Assembly (NCBI GenBank): GCA_963556145.1
Contig: OY744468.1
Coordinates: 3,348,001-3,412,000 of the forward strand
DNA: 64,000 nt
Origin: Hygrocybe punicea
Taxonomy: Eukaryota > Basidiomycota > Agaricomycetes > Agaricales > Hygrophoraceae
Reading direction: 5' to 3'
In this document: positions 49,234-60,960 of the stretch, piece after piece
Layout: the number at the start of each line of letters is the position of its first letter
How positions within the stretch are numbered: position 1 is the stretch's first letter
Notes under the pieces: generated by a model
What the model was told of the DNA's origin: nothing
Seen by the model: only the letters and a program-made list of their open reading frames with translations
The model's database searches: none
Program-made: the position numbers and the translations under genes

Positions 49234-49475
49234 TATCTTTATTGCTGTTTTCAAAATGCATGACATTTTTTTAAATATATATGTTCATTCTTTTAAAGAT
49301 TTACTTTCTTAAATATATATGTTTGTTCTTTGAAAGATTTATTCTTTCAAATATATTCTTTCAAATATATAGGTTTGTTCTTTGAAAGTTTTATTTTTTA
49401 AATATATATGTTTGTTCTTTGAAAGATTTATTTTTTCAAAAAATGTCATACATTTTGAAAACAGCAATAATACCT
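49234..49475. mobile_element. Small inverted-repeat element (MITE-like)
   Basis: Ends ATTGCTGTTTTCAAAATG and CATTTTGAAAACAGCAAT are complementary for about 30 bp, continuing into ATGACATTTTTT. The interior is four to five diverged copies of an AAATATATATGTTTGTTCTT unit. A target duplication is not clear. Confidence 0.55.
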
Positions 49476-49491
49476 TTTGAATACTCTGTTT

Positions 49492-50397
49492 TGTTTAGTA
49501 TGAAACCTTAACTTTAGAAATGTATCTAGCTGACTAAAGCTGACTAAAGCTGACTAATCAACTGATTGGACTGAGTGAACTGAGTGAATTCTCCTCAATT
49601 GACAAGGGGAACTCAGAGAATGATAGAATGAGAGTGCACTGGACTGGATTGCAAGCACTAGCTACTACAATGAGTAACTACTAGTACTAATAGAATGAGG
49701 GATCACACTGTGTGAACCCAGACTAAGACTGACTACTGATTGGTAAGGGGGAAAATCCTACTGACTACTGGAATTTGGGGGTCCTATTTATACTGTTGGA
49801 GAACAATGGGGGACTGAGAACAATGGAAAAGTGAGAACAATGGGACTGAGTCATGAGAACAATGGATGGCATCAAAGAGGCTGTGAACAATGGGCTCTAT
49901 CTCCACTTGGACTGTTTAGAACAATGGACTGATCAGAACAATAGACCTCCATTGTCTTTATGTAAGCAAACTATCACAATCACTCTCTGATGCATCCTAT
50001 CTTATCATCCTCTTGTTCACATCTTATCTAATGATTTCCAATTATCTAGCTGAGCCGCTTTTGATCAATACAGGTAAACAAGATTTGTAATCAATCCATT
50101 ACTGCTAATATAGATAAGAATGCTAGTTAGCACGCGCAATACAGAGAAATATACAATAAATACTAATGAGTGGGAGATGTGCCTCTGTACACTATACATA
50201 AACAGCTAGGTCTGGGCATTGCTAGTCAAGCCATATTAAATGATATAAAGGTAAGCATATATGTTATTTGTGTCTGTTCACTAGCATGTGTAATGTGGAA
50301 AGGCATAGAATGGGTACTAATGAGTGTAGGTGTGCATCCATAGTCTTGCACTTAAATAGTTAAGTCTATGGTCTGATGGTGAACCCATGACATTACA
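49492..50397 (-). repeat. Probable retrotransposon LTR, reverse orientation
   Basis: On the reverse strand it begins TGTAATGTCATGGG (at 50397) and ends TACTAAACA (at 49492), i.e. TG...CA. It is preceded by CCCAAATGGTTTTGGG, which looks like the polypurine tract before a 3' LTR. About seven copies of GAGAACAATGG-like sequence lie at 49798-49945. The internal retrotransposon sequence is missing, replaced by Helitron sequence at 50424, and no matching target duplication is visible. Confidence 0.45.
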
Positions 50398-50423
50398 CCC
50401 AAAACCATTTGGGGTCATGACAT

Positions 50424-51026
50424 CGCCTATAGAGAAAGGTTTTTGGGCAAGAGATATAATTTTACTTCTGATACTGGAAAATAACATTAAGCCCTAAGTT
50501 GGGGACACATTGGGACAAGCTTACATAAATATCCAAATATGAGTTGTCTCAGAAAAGACAAACTACCTTCTAATTATATTCAGAATATTCATTACTAGCC
50601 TCAATTCCTATCAGAATCAGCTCAAATGTGAACTGCTGATTAATATAATCATTTTGGGTAAGGTGTGACAGTCACATGTGATCATTCCAACCATATAAGG
50701 TAATTTGTCATTGTATAGCAAATTTTGTGCTGATTGTAATAGAAACAGTCACATGTGACCAGACTAACTATATAAGGCTAATGTATACTAAATTTTATAC
50801 TGATGGTATGAGTCATAGTCACATGTGACTACTCTTACTACATAAGGAAATATCAGCTATATAAAACATAAATTTTGATGTGATATAGCCATATACATAC
50901 ATTACCTTATATAATTCATACAAATAAAAATCCAATGATTTTAAGATTATACCATATATTTTGTACACAAAACAAAGACAAAAGAACTTGTTGATACCAT
51001 GCACAGCACTAGCCCACTAAACAAGT
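50424..51026 (+). mobile_element. Truncated non-autonomous Helitron, copy C
   Basis: Parallel to 53400-54348 but beginning at CGCCTATAGAGAAAGG and lacking the 5' tip and part of the 3' region. It ends CCCACTAAACAAGT at 51026. More diverged than copies A and B. Confidence 0.65.
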
Positions 51027-51367
51027 TTTTTTAGGTAACAGATACAATTTCACTTGTTATGCTGGAAATTAACATCAAGTAGTCAAGTTTGGAGAAGCTT
51101 ACATGCACCCAAAGATAGGTTGCCTCAGAAAAAATACACTGTCACTCAATTACAGTAGTCAATAAAGCTGGTCAAATGTTTTTAACTTTTGGAAAGATAC
51201 ACTTATATTGCATGAGATAAATTCTGAGAAGATTTGAGAAAATACAATAGGCTTCTCTGACCTCACATTATGTTGCTTACAAAAGAGTTAATGGATATGT
51301 CCATTTATGGTTGCACTGTCACATGATCTTTGAGGTCATAACATTTGAATAGTTTTCTTACCCAGAA
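51027..51367. other. AT-rich stretch between Helitron copies
   Basis: It begins with sequence reminiscent of the Helitron interior (GATACAATTTCACTTGTTATGCTGG). No gene. Confidence 0.35.
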
Positions 51368-51545
51368 TGAACTTGTTTAGTGGGCCAGTGCTGCACATGA
51401 CATGAAAGAGTTCTGTTTTTTTTTGTCCCACTTCTTTGATGAATTATATAATAAAATCAAATTGTATAAAGCATGAGGTATATAACATATAGTGCATATT
51501 GAATTATTATGATAAGTCCACCTCTTACCTCTGCAACATCTGATC
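51368..51545 (-). repeat. Helitron 3' end fragment, copy D
   Basis: Reverse strand; matches 20570-20744, the 3' region of the autonomous Helitron, including GTTGCAGAGGT and the terminal GCAGCACTGGCCCACTAAAC. Confidence 0.65.
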
Positions 51546-53305
51546 TGAGCAAAATAAAATAAAATAACATTGAGATCCAGGAAAAGAAATAGTGTCACAT
51601 GAAAGAAAAACTGAAGAATGCTTGATATTTATATCTATAAAAGGAAAACTTATATCAGCATTAGACTGTGAATGGTATGGGTACATCATGTGATCCAGAA
51701 GGTATTTGTTTGGAGTCTATATGTAGAAAACTGATTTAAAACAGTCACAAAGGTGAAAAAATATGAAAATAATGCATAAAATTGGAAAGATGGTGGTTTA
51801 GTTTTGAGATGCAAAGCAAAATGTAACGTTCAAAGTCTGGGTTCAAATAGTGATCTGACTAATGATTATATACTCATAATTACATAATAAAATTGACTAA
51901 AACCAAAATTGAAACATGAAGTCATCTAACTATATTGGGTTTGTTTGTTTATATGTATTTATTATATGATAAAGTTGTAACATCACTCACAAATGTTGAG
52001 TGATATTATTGGCAGATAAGCACTTCATTGGGTTTTGTTTATATTTATTTGTATATATTAACTTCAGCTCAAATAACATTATATTCACTAAAAAATATGA
52101 TGAAATATGGATTATTGAATTATATAAGTAGATTTCTTACATATAAAAACACTATAATGATTAGTATGAAATTTAGCATACATTATGCCAAATTAGCTTA
52201 TATATTTAGATTGGTCATATATGACTATTACCATTATGATCAACAGAAAATTTGGTATATAATACTAGAAATTACCTTAAATAGTTACACTCATCACATA
52301 TAACTGTCACAATTACGATTAGCACAAAATTTGGTATAGATTACCAGAAATTACATTATCTGATTAGACTAACCCCACACTTGCCTCTGTCACCCTGAAT
52401 TCAAGTCCTTCCACTAGTCAAGACACCTCCATTGTTAGATCCACCACCCAGAATGTCCCAAAACACGTCAATGGCACCTGAAGCATGACTTAATGCCCTC
52501 CAGTGCCCATGCCGCACCTGTCTGCAATCTAACAAAGCCCAACATCATCACCATATAAACCAACCGCAGAACCGACACCTGTTCTTAGTCCCCACACCCA
52601 ACAACCCATTCTCGACATAGCCACCACCACATTTCCACAAAGCAAACACCTGACTATGAATCTGGACACCCAACCCCAACTACGAACCTGCAGCATCTGG
52701 TTCCAGTTCCAGCTCAATTTGAGCATCTGGTTCTAGTTCCGGTTTCATAACTCATACCCGCCACCTTCACACCCCTGTACCCACTGAACCCGATCCTATG
52801 AAAACCCCATCACTGTCCATTGGCATAAGAATTAAATAAATAGATAGATCAAATAAATAGAATGAAAGAGATAAGAATGAAAATGAAAAGATAAAAAGAG
52901 ATAGACTTGTCCCCGCCACTCCTGACACACTACACTTGTTCCCGACACACCCAGCACCCGCATCATCCACCTGACATACCTGACACACCCACTTATGAAC
53001 CTGACGCACCGCTACACTTGTTCCCCACGCACCTGACACATCCGCCTACACACCAGCATTTAACCTGTTGACATTCCCTCTACTGTTACAGAATCATGAC
53101 ACATGCCACCATCGTTCCCCGCTCTCCATGACCCACCCGACCTACCTCCGTTTCACCCCAGACACAACATTCCCTGTCTCAGTTTCAAATCCCACCCAAC
53201 CTTTATTTCTCAGCTCCATGGGGAGAATGCTCCCCTGTGGGTCCAAGCCAGTGCTGAACTGCCTAGTATGAGGCTGATATCACACCTGTTGAGTATCACC
53301 CTCAT
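51546..53305. other. Non-coding stretch, AT-rich then CA-rich
   Basis: Degenerate copies of the Helitron internal repeat lie near 52140-52380 (for example TTGGTCATATATGACTATTACC). From 52380 to 53300 the sequence is rich in CCACC/CACACC with no conserved frame. A GATAGATCAAATAAATAG stretch lies near 52840. Confidence 0.4.
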
Positions 53306-54348
53306 TACGAGTTCTTTTAATTCATTAAAAGACTCGTTCTTTATGAGACCTGGTTCAGTGAGGGTTCGTAATTAATTAATTAATTAATTAATGTTCGTGC
53401 ATCGCCTATAGAGAAAATTTTTTTGGGCAAGAGATATGATTCTACTTCTGATACTGGAAAATCAGATACAGTTGGGGCCATGTGTGGACAAGCTTATATA
53501 AGCATCCAAATATAGGTTGTTGCAAAAAAGACAAATTACCTTCCAATTATATTCAAAATATTCATACTGGTCTCAATTCTTATCAGAATCAGCTGAAAAT
53601 CGAACTGCTGACTAATATTATCATTTCGGGTTGGGTGTGACAGTGACATGTGACCAATCTAACCATATAAGGCAATTTTTGATATTATATAGCAAATTTT
53701 TTGCTGATCATAATAGTGACAGTCACATGTGACCAGTCTAACCATATAAGGCAATTTTACACCATATATGCTAAATTTTGAGGTGATCACAGGAGTCATA
53801 GTCACATGTGACTGCTGTTACTATATATGGAAATATCAGCCATATAAGCAGAAATCAGTGTAACTCAGATGATATAATGTTATTTTTACTTAAAACATAT
53901 AATTCAATGTGATATTGCTGTATATATTATATGCCTATTATATATTTCAAGCAAAATCACTTATCGATGTTCATAATAATCATACGAATAAAAATCTAAT
54001 GACAGAAACAAGACTTTGTTCATGCCATATGCAACTTTAGCCCACTCAAGCACAGCTAGCTATCTTCATATTATCATTGGTTGTGCAGCAAGGTTATGGA
54101 GATGTAAGGTGGAGCAAATGTAAGTCAATTGTTATTATACTATTTAAAGACAGTTGTATTTGACAGTTGACGTGTTGCTCTCTTTTTTAGCTGAGAATAG
54201 TACATAATGATGAAGCAAATAACACGCTATGTAGTTTTATTTTTTCTACTTTTTATGTTGCTATGGTGAGAGGTTGCTATAATGAAAGTGAGGAGGAGAA
54301 AAAAAGAAATCGTTCATGCCATGCGCAGCACTGGCCCACTAAACAAGT
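53306..54348 (+). mobile_element. Non-autonomous Helentron-like Helitron, copy B
   Basis: Starts TACGAGTTCTTTTAATTCAT after a T and ends CCCACTAAACAAGT at 54348. ACGAGTTCTTTT (53307-53318) is matched 11/12 in inverted form at 54302-54313, again exactly 35 nt from the 3' end. It is the inverted counterpart of copy A across its length. The 5' tip forms an imperfect hairpin around TTAATTCATTAA. Internal units contain TCACATGTGA. No coding capacity. Confidence 0.75.
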
Positions 54349-56644
54349 ATTAGTATTGAAATATTGAACCTCTGCCATCGTCTATTGAACCTCCATTGTC
54401 ATCCATTGAACCTCCATTGTTGTCATATCGTATTGAACCTCTGCCGTCGTCATATCATGTTTACCTTCATCATCATATCTCTATGCCCACATCACCAGTT
54501 TATGCTTTCCGCCACCAATTGACACAGCCACCAAAGCGGCCAACTCTAACTCGACCCACCTACATCGTCTTTGTCATCCACCTTCATTTTATGTTGTTTC
54601 TGCTCATGTCTTAGTTATTTCTGCCACCCTTCCCCCAATCTGATATCAAGTTTGATCTTATCCTGACTTCATTCCTTCACGATCCCTATATGTATTCATT
54701 TTTCATTTATTTTTCATTTTCACTCTCTATTTGTCCCATTCTTGTAGCTTTCTGTCTCTCCTTTCATTTATATTGTCATTATAGTTCTCTTTTCTCCCGG
54801 TTCTATGTACTTTGTGTCATTTTCTGGACACTGGCCTCACCCACTATTTTGTTCTCTACTCCCTGCTCTTGGCCTCTGACCATCCACCATGTTCTACTAG
54901 TCACCATCCGCTGTCCTCATTCGCATCATCCACGACCCACCTTGTTCTATTGAATCCAATTCCACAACCACCATGTTGGCCTCATCTCACACTTCCATGT
55001 CCTGAGTCCATGTAGTATTGACCAAGGATGTCCTTTATTTAAAGTATGCTGGAGATGTAGAGACTCAACATCTCCTTGAGTCCATATTGTCGAGATCTCA
55101 CAAATCTGGATGAACGTCAGCTGACGCCTCTAAACGACTTACATTCCAACCTAACGTGATATAACGTGATGTGACCTGATGTGACCTGACGTATGCCACT
55201 TTGTCACAACCACTTTTGGACCAAATCTGGCAGCCTCATAAGCCCTGCAGTCTCAATTCTAGGGGACGGATCTCATCGGACTCAATTCCTGACTTTGGAC
55301 TTGCCTTATATATGCATCCCCTCATCCTTTCAGAGATATTTAGGACATTTTAGATCTTTTTCTTGGATATTTGCTTTCCCCCTCCATTTTCCTGTCTTCG
55401 TCACAATGCAACCCCCCTCTTCTCATCCCCTTTCCAACTTATCTTTGTGGTTTATCATTGGCTGAAATAGACATGATTGAAAGTAGACTACCCATACATG
55501 TACTATAAAAATGGTCCCCAATGACTGTACAAAAAGAGATACCCTTAGTCCCCGTTTCCTTATATCAGAATCATGTTTTAATCCCTTCACATGCTCGTCC
55601 TCGTAAACCCATAGATTTTTGTAGTTGACCTTGTCATCTTTATCATTTTTCCTTAGTTCCCATTGTTCATTCATTGTTCCCGACCTGACCCAACCTGACA
55701 TGCCATACCTGATGTCGTCAGGTTCATTATTATTTATCCATTTTCAGTCTGTTCATCACCAGATTATCGTTATTTGTCTATTTCCTTAGTCTATATGGTG
55801 GCTTTATATTCCATTCCTTTACTACTCTTTTACCACTATCCCCAACACTGATTATCCACCATCACTTCTATGCTAACACCCCTTGGTTAGGATCATTGTT
55901 CTAAAGCCACCCTGAAGCCACATCTACACCAAGATGTAATGGAGTATATTGTGACTGTATACCATTAGCTGTGGATGGCGTGACATGGGGTTCAATATTT
56001 TCATCCAACAGCATAGGATGGGCCAACATGGGTTGAATATTTCTCTGTATTAGCATGGGGTGAGACATTCTCTTCACAATGGTGTCAGATGAGCCCACCA
56101 CAAAGATATATTGATCTGTAGCATTCAACTGGTTAACATGGATGCAAATCCTTCCCATCAACATGTGACCATTCATCAGGCATCGGAGATCCTTGTTATA
56201 TATTGTTGCAAATTGAGTCCCAACCTCTGTCATCATCCTTCAATACCTTTGTTGATTTCCTCATTGGTAAATCTGACATTTCTCTGCAGTCCTCTACTAG
56301 CTGAGACAGCCCTAACTCATACCAAATAATACTACTCAATTTCTTTTCAAATCTTACATTGGCAAGGAAGACTATTAAAAATCACACACTTATAGTCATC
56401 AAACTACATCTGACTTGTTTCAAACATGGTCCACCTTCCCCACTTCCCCAACCTGCCAACTGAACACACTTCACTTCTTTGGAGAATATGCCACTTACTT
56501 CATTCTCCCAGCTAGAACAATATCTACAAATGCACTGAAATATTTACACATCTTGAGCCAATTATGAACCCATTTTGCATCCTGATGATGCTTATTATAC
56601 TGCTTGTCCTTTATTTGTATCCATATCAACAAATAATTACAGCA
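54349..56644. other. Non-coding stretch of 2.3 kb
   Basis: A short degenerate array of ATTGAACCTC(T/C) units occupies 54372-54445. Repeated GTGATGTGACCTGA-like motifs lie near 55157-55190. Open frames such as the reverse-strand one at 55901-56236 resemble nothing I know. I see no gene. Confidence 0.45.
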
Positions 56645-56652
56645 TTCTATCC

Positions 56653-58379
56653 TAGTGTATTGCACGGGTACATGAACCCGTGCGGGTTTTTCCTATGGGT
56701 AGGCCCGGGTACGGGTACGGGTAGCCACATCGGGACCCGTGACAAACCCGTTGTGGTGAACGCAGCCTGGGTAGGTGCGGATTCGTGTTTGTGAGTACTG
56801 TCAATGGGATAGAAACCCAAAACTCTTCTTGTTTGTAACTATGTACACAAGTCACTATATAGGTACTGTATAGTATCTATAAATGGAATGTGGTGAAGAA
56901 ATGGTGAAGTGAGATTGTAAAGAAGATAAGAACTGTAACAATAGAAAATAAGAGAATACGCATGCAGAGAGATATCAATCTCTACACCGTACCCGTGCCG
57001 CCGGGTACGGGTTTTCACGGGTTAGCTCACGGGTACTGTCACGGTCCCATGACATATGATTTCCTTCCGCGGTTACTCCAAAACGGGTAATTCGAGTTCG
57101 GGTACGGTATTTCGGTTTGCACACCGTGTCAAAACCGTACCCGTTATCTGCGGGTGACGGGTTTTCATGGGTCTGCCCCCAGGTAGGTTTTTTCTTTCCT
57201 ATTTACTTTATTTTCAATATTATTATTATTATTTCTTTACTTTAGCTAATTTCGCGTGATACTCTACAACTGTGACAAGCGCAAACAACAACAAGAAACC
57301 CACGGCAACCGCAACGACAACCACGGCCTGTCGTTTTCAACAATGACACGGCAACGGGTGTGGGTGCCAGGGCACCTCAGTAAGCATTCTATTCATTTAT
57401 TCATTTATTCTACTAACTACTTAAATACTTTTAGGTTTTTTTCCTGCACCCTCGTGCCAAACAAACGCGAACACGGCAACAGCAACAAGCAGATGGGACG
57501 CAGCCAAGAACGGGGACAACCCAGGCCGACCATGAAGCAAGAACGAGGACAACGGGAATGAGGACGACAGGGTAAACGAAGACAAGAACGACGACGAACG
57601 CAACGATGGCGATAACGGGAAGATGATGACAAAGCAGGAACAGCAACTACGACAACGGGAAGACGACAACAAGGCGGATGCCCATGGGACGTCCCCAGCC
57701 CCATCCAACCTCGCGAAAACACGGAGCGCATCAATTGACGTGCCCCCGTTGTTCGTGAGGTAGTGAGCACACGCGGATGCCCATGGAAACTCCCCAGCCC
57801 CATCCAACCTCGCCAATGGGAACAGCAGTGGGGAGTGGTGCACCCACCCCCGCTGCACCAGGTATGTCAATTTTTTTACTTTTTATATTATACAAACTAA
57901 TTCAATGACAATAACGGCAAACCATGACAGCAGGTCCCCACCCCCGCATCTCGTTCACACCCCCGCTAACACCTCGCAAACGGCACACCAACATCAGTGT
58001 GCCGTTCGCGAGGTTACAGGAACCACAATTGCACACCCCCACCCCCCACTAAAACCTCACGAGTGGCACTCCTGTGCCGTTTGCGAGGTTCCTGGCACCA
58101 GTGCCCAGGTCCCCGCCCCCCTGGCCAACACCTCACGAGTACACAACCCCAACGTCAATTGACGTTGGGCTGCATTCGTGAGGTTGCAGGGGGTTCGAGA
58201 CCTCACCGGTGACACCTCACCAGCACCCCACCACATTGTGGTCGGATACCCCTGGGTAACTAGGCGTACCCGGACCCATACCCACCAGAACCCATACCTG
58301 TCGCCACAGGTACAGGTAAAGCCAGGTACGGGTACGGGTACACCCAGTTGTACCCGGGGATTACCCATGCCATTAACTA
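56653..58379. mobile_element. Non-autonomous hAT-type element (ACCCGT motif, long form)
   Basis: The perfect 8-bp duplication TTCTATCC lies at 56645-56652 and 58380-58387. Ends TAGTGTATTGCACGGGTA and, reverse complemented, TAGTTAATGGCATGGGTA match at 14 of 18. From about 57060 to 57350 it matches the reverse complement of 12860-13120 closely, including TTGCACACCGTGTCAAAACC. CAACCTCGCGAA blocks near 57706 and 57803 match those at 12423-12600. An inner segment around 56985-57050 also has ACCCGTACC-type ends, suggesting a nested copy. Confidence 0.75.
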
Positions 58380-58387
58380 TTCTATCC

Positions 58388-58569
58388 CTAGCAAGTAGTA
58401 GGCAAGCTTGCAACTCAATACATCTTATGCAATGCTGACTAAGCAATGTACAGGACCATAATTTCATATGTTTCCGAAAGCATCATAACCAACACATGAC
58501 AAAATTTACTTAAACTACTGTTAAACTAATAGAACAACCACTGACCAGCTCACTTTGCCTCTATCCTCC
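58388..58569. other. Short non-coding spacer
   Basis: No feature seen. Confidence 0.35.
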
Positions 58570-59430
58570 TTATCCTAAAGGAAGCTGCCATAGCCACAAA
58601 CCAATAGGGACCCCAATTGGTGTGCCTCTAGGCGCTGGGGTGGGGTTGGACATCGTCGTCTCCTCTTGTCGTCGTCGTCTCCTCTTGTCGTCGTCGTCTC
58701 CTCTTGTCGTCGTCGTCTCCTCTTGTCGTCGTCGTCTCCTCTTGTCGTCGTCGTCTCCTCTTGTCGTCGTCGTCTCCTCTTGTCGTCGTCGTCTCCTCTT
58801 GTCGTCGTCGTCTCCTCTTGTCGTCGTCGTCTCCTCTTGTCGTCGTCGTCTCCTCTTGTCGTCGTCGTCTCCTCTTGTCGTCGTCGTCTCCTCTTGTCGT
58901 CGTCGTCTCCTCTTGTCGTCGTCGTCTCCTCTTGTCGTCGTCGTCTCCTCTTGTCGTCGTCGTCTTGTTGTATGGGCATGGGGTTTTGGGTCTGTGTGGC
59001 CATGAACTGGCAGGGCATTGATGCTGGCATGGTGGGACTGTGTGTTGTACCCTTCGGTATAGCCATCATATTGGCCAAAGTCCTTGCCATCTTCATACCC
59101 CACTTCATATCCTACCAATCGGCCATCGTTGTTGGCTCTTTGTTGGTATTCATCTGCTTTCATGGCTCTTTTGGATGTTTGTTCAGCTGCTGTTAATTGT
59201 CCAAGTGCAAAAGCGATCTTGAAAAATTCTTTTAATGCATTTGCTTTGTCAAATGAAGTGTTGAACTCATTAATGGCAGCTTCATGGATGTTATCTTGAT
59301 ATTCGACCGTGTATTTGTTTATTGTAGTCGATTCACTAAGTGTGGCAGTTCGAGTTGGCTTGACATGGTGTGTGGCTTTTGCTTTCTTTGTAGCAGCTTT
59401 TTGTTGCTGGGGCCTGGCATATCAATCACG
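58570..59430 (-). CDS. Open frame with a Gly/Tyr-spaced segment and a 19-residue tandem repeat
   Basis: The reverse-strand frame is open from about 59430 to a stop at 58570. Distal to the repeats it reads AATKKAKATHHVKPTRTATL, FFKIAFALGQLTAAEQTSKR, KADEYQQRANND and VGYEVGYEDGKDFGQYDGYTEGY, a GYxxGY spacing seen in some mushroom repeat-family proteins. The C-terminal part is about five copies of a 19-residue repeat built from RRRRQEETTTT and RGDDDDK, encoded by the minisatellite at 58653-58965. The first in-frame Met is at 59163; the frame upstream has no ATG in phase, so a first exon may be missing. The composition of the non-repeat part looks genuinely coding, but I do not recognise a function. 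Confidence 0.4.
58653..58965. repeat. Perfect 19-bp minisatellite
   Basis: Unit TCGTCGTCGTCTCCTCTTG repeated about sixteen times with essentially no sequence variation. Because 19 is not a multiple of three, three units make one 57-bp, 19-residue protein repeat and all six frames stay open. Confidence 0.95.
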
Positions 59431-60375
59431 AAAAGTAGGAGAACTGGAATGCAAATGTGAAATGCAAGGACGCAGGGTGTAAAACGCAAGATGCAGGGAT
59501 AGAAAAACACTGAAATGCTGAGACCCAAAAACACTGGAATGCTGAATCGCGAGATGCTGAGACACTGGGAGGAATGTGCTGAGATGAACACTGAAGAGGT
59601 TTGGGATATGACAAGAGAGCAGAAGTAAGCATGTTAAAGGTTGGATTGCACTCTCATCACCATGATAGACACGGAGAGTGTCCTCGAGCAGATTGCTGGG
59701 CTCGGAGGCTAAGACTAAATCTTGATCTCTACTACCAAACAGGGCTATCTACTGCATTGAACCATGGGAAGGTCATGTGGTCTACCTAGATCTACTACTC
59801 CATGCACCTCCCTCCAAAATGGCAGCATCCCCACTGCCAGTGAGAAAGGAAAGAAAAAGAGAAAGAAAAGGAAAGAAAAAGAATAGAAAAAAGGGAAGGG
59901 AAAACCAAGAAAAAATGTCATGATAATGAGACTAGGGTAGGGAAAAGCAATGGAAAAACAAAAACTAAAAGACAGAAAAAAAAAGTGTCTATCTTGGTTT
60001 CTTCCAACCTAGGGCCTGCAGAGCCCTACTCAAATCCAAAAGATGAGGGTCATGGTCCCAATCGAGATAAATCGATTTCCGAGTAGTTGAGTATGTAGTG
60101 CGGAGTGGTCCGGTAAAGGTGAGTCATCCAGGTGCAATACCAGATGGGTGACTTCATGTTAATACTGGTCCAGATGGTCTCCTGTATATACGATGAGGCT
60201 GTGGGGGTGTACGGTGTTGATGGATACAGCATTGAGGTGTGGCGAATGGGCATTTGGAGTTGGAACAGAGGGCTAAAAGATCACACGGCAAGTATGTGGT
60301 TGGGAAAATGGGGTGAAGTGGGATTGTTGCTGCTTCCTCAGCCCAGTCGAATTGTGAAGGGGCAGGGGCAGGGAT
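59431..60375. other. Non-coding stretch with a purine tract
   Basis: A GGAAAGAAAAAGA-type purine-rich run extends from about 59843 to 59920. No gene recognised; frames elsewhere are short. Confidence 0.4.
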
Positions 60376-60960
60376 TAGTGTTGTGAAGTTCAGTTCGGAA
60401 CCGCGAACTGAACTTTGGGTCTGGTTTGGCGCATGGCCAAACCTGGACCCAGACGGCGTTGAACCGTCTCGCCGCGTTCAGTCTGGGTTCAGATGCGGTC
60501 TGAAACCAAGACCGAGGTGGGCTCCCATGAGCTCCATTCTCCTCAGGAATGGCAGGCACGTATCAATAGATATGACACTGCATATCGCGAGGTAGATGGG
60601 TGTGGGGGAGCCCTCCAGTGTCCTCAAGGGATGTGGAGGGATGGGGTGTCTTGTCTCGTTGTCCCTGCCTGGCATTGCCGGCATTGCTGCTGCTGGTGCT
60701 GCTGCTTCTGTTGCTGCTGCTGCTGCTGCTGCCATTGCAGTTGTTGCCGGTGCTGCTGCTGCTGTTGCTGTTGCTGTTGCCACTGCTGGTGGTGGTGGTG
60801 GTGGTGGTGGTGGTGGTGATGTTGCGGCTGTCCCATGGGTGGTGTTGCTACCACGGCTGCTGCTGCTGCTGGCATTGCTGCATTGCTGCAGTTGCCAGCG
60901 CTGCTGCTGGCCGTTGCCATCATTGTTGTTGCCATTGCTGTTGCCACTGCTGGTGAGCCC
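60376..60960. repeat. hAT-like left end followed by CTG/TGG triplet repeats
   Basis: TAGTGTTGTGAAGTTCAGTT and iterated GTTCAG/GAACC and GGTCT motifs at 60376-60505 resemble the left end of the element at 9513. A CTG/GTT-rich stretch (60680-60785), a pure TGG run (about 60787-60818) and more CTG (60855-60925) follow, like the CTG-rich core of that element. I did not find a right end or an 8-bp duplication, so this is probably a truncated copy. The poly-Ala/Gln/Leu open frames here are repeat artefacts. Confidence 0.5.

Noticed and set aside
49487..50402. A solo LTR with a 5-bp target duplication
   Set aside because: The flanking pentamers differ (TGTTT against CCCAA), and a polypurine-like tract on one side suggests the remains of a 3' LTR.
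39940..54348. A single 14-kb transposon with 1-kb terminal inverted repeats formed by Helitron copies A and B
   Set aside because: Each copy has its own complete ends, copy A inserted cleanly into a transposase gene, and further copies occur elsewhere, so they are independent insertions.
58653..58965. CRISPR-like array
   Set aside because: Head-to-tail 19-bp units without spacers.
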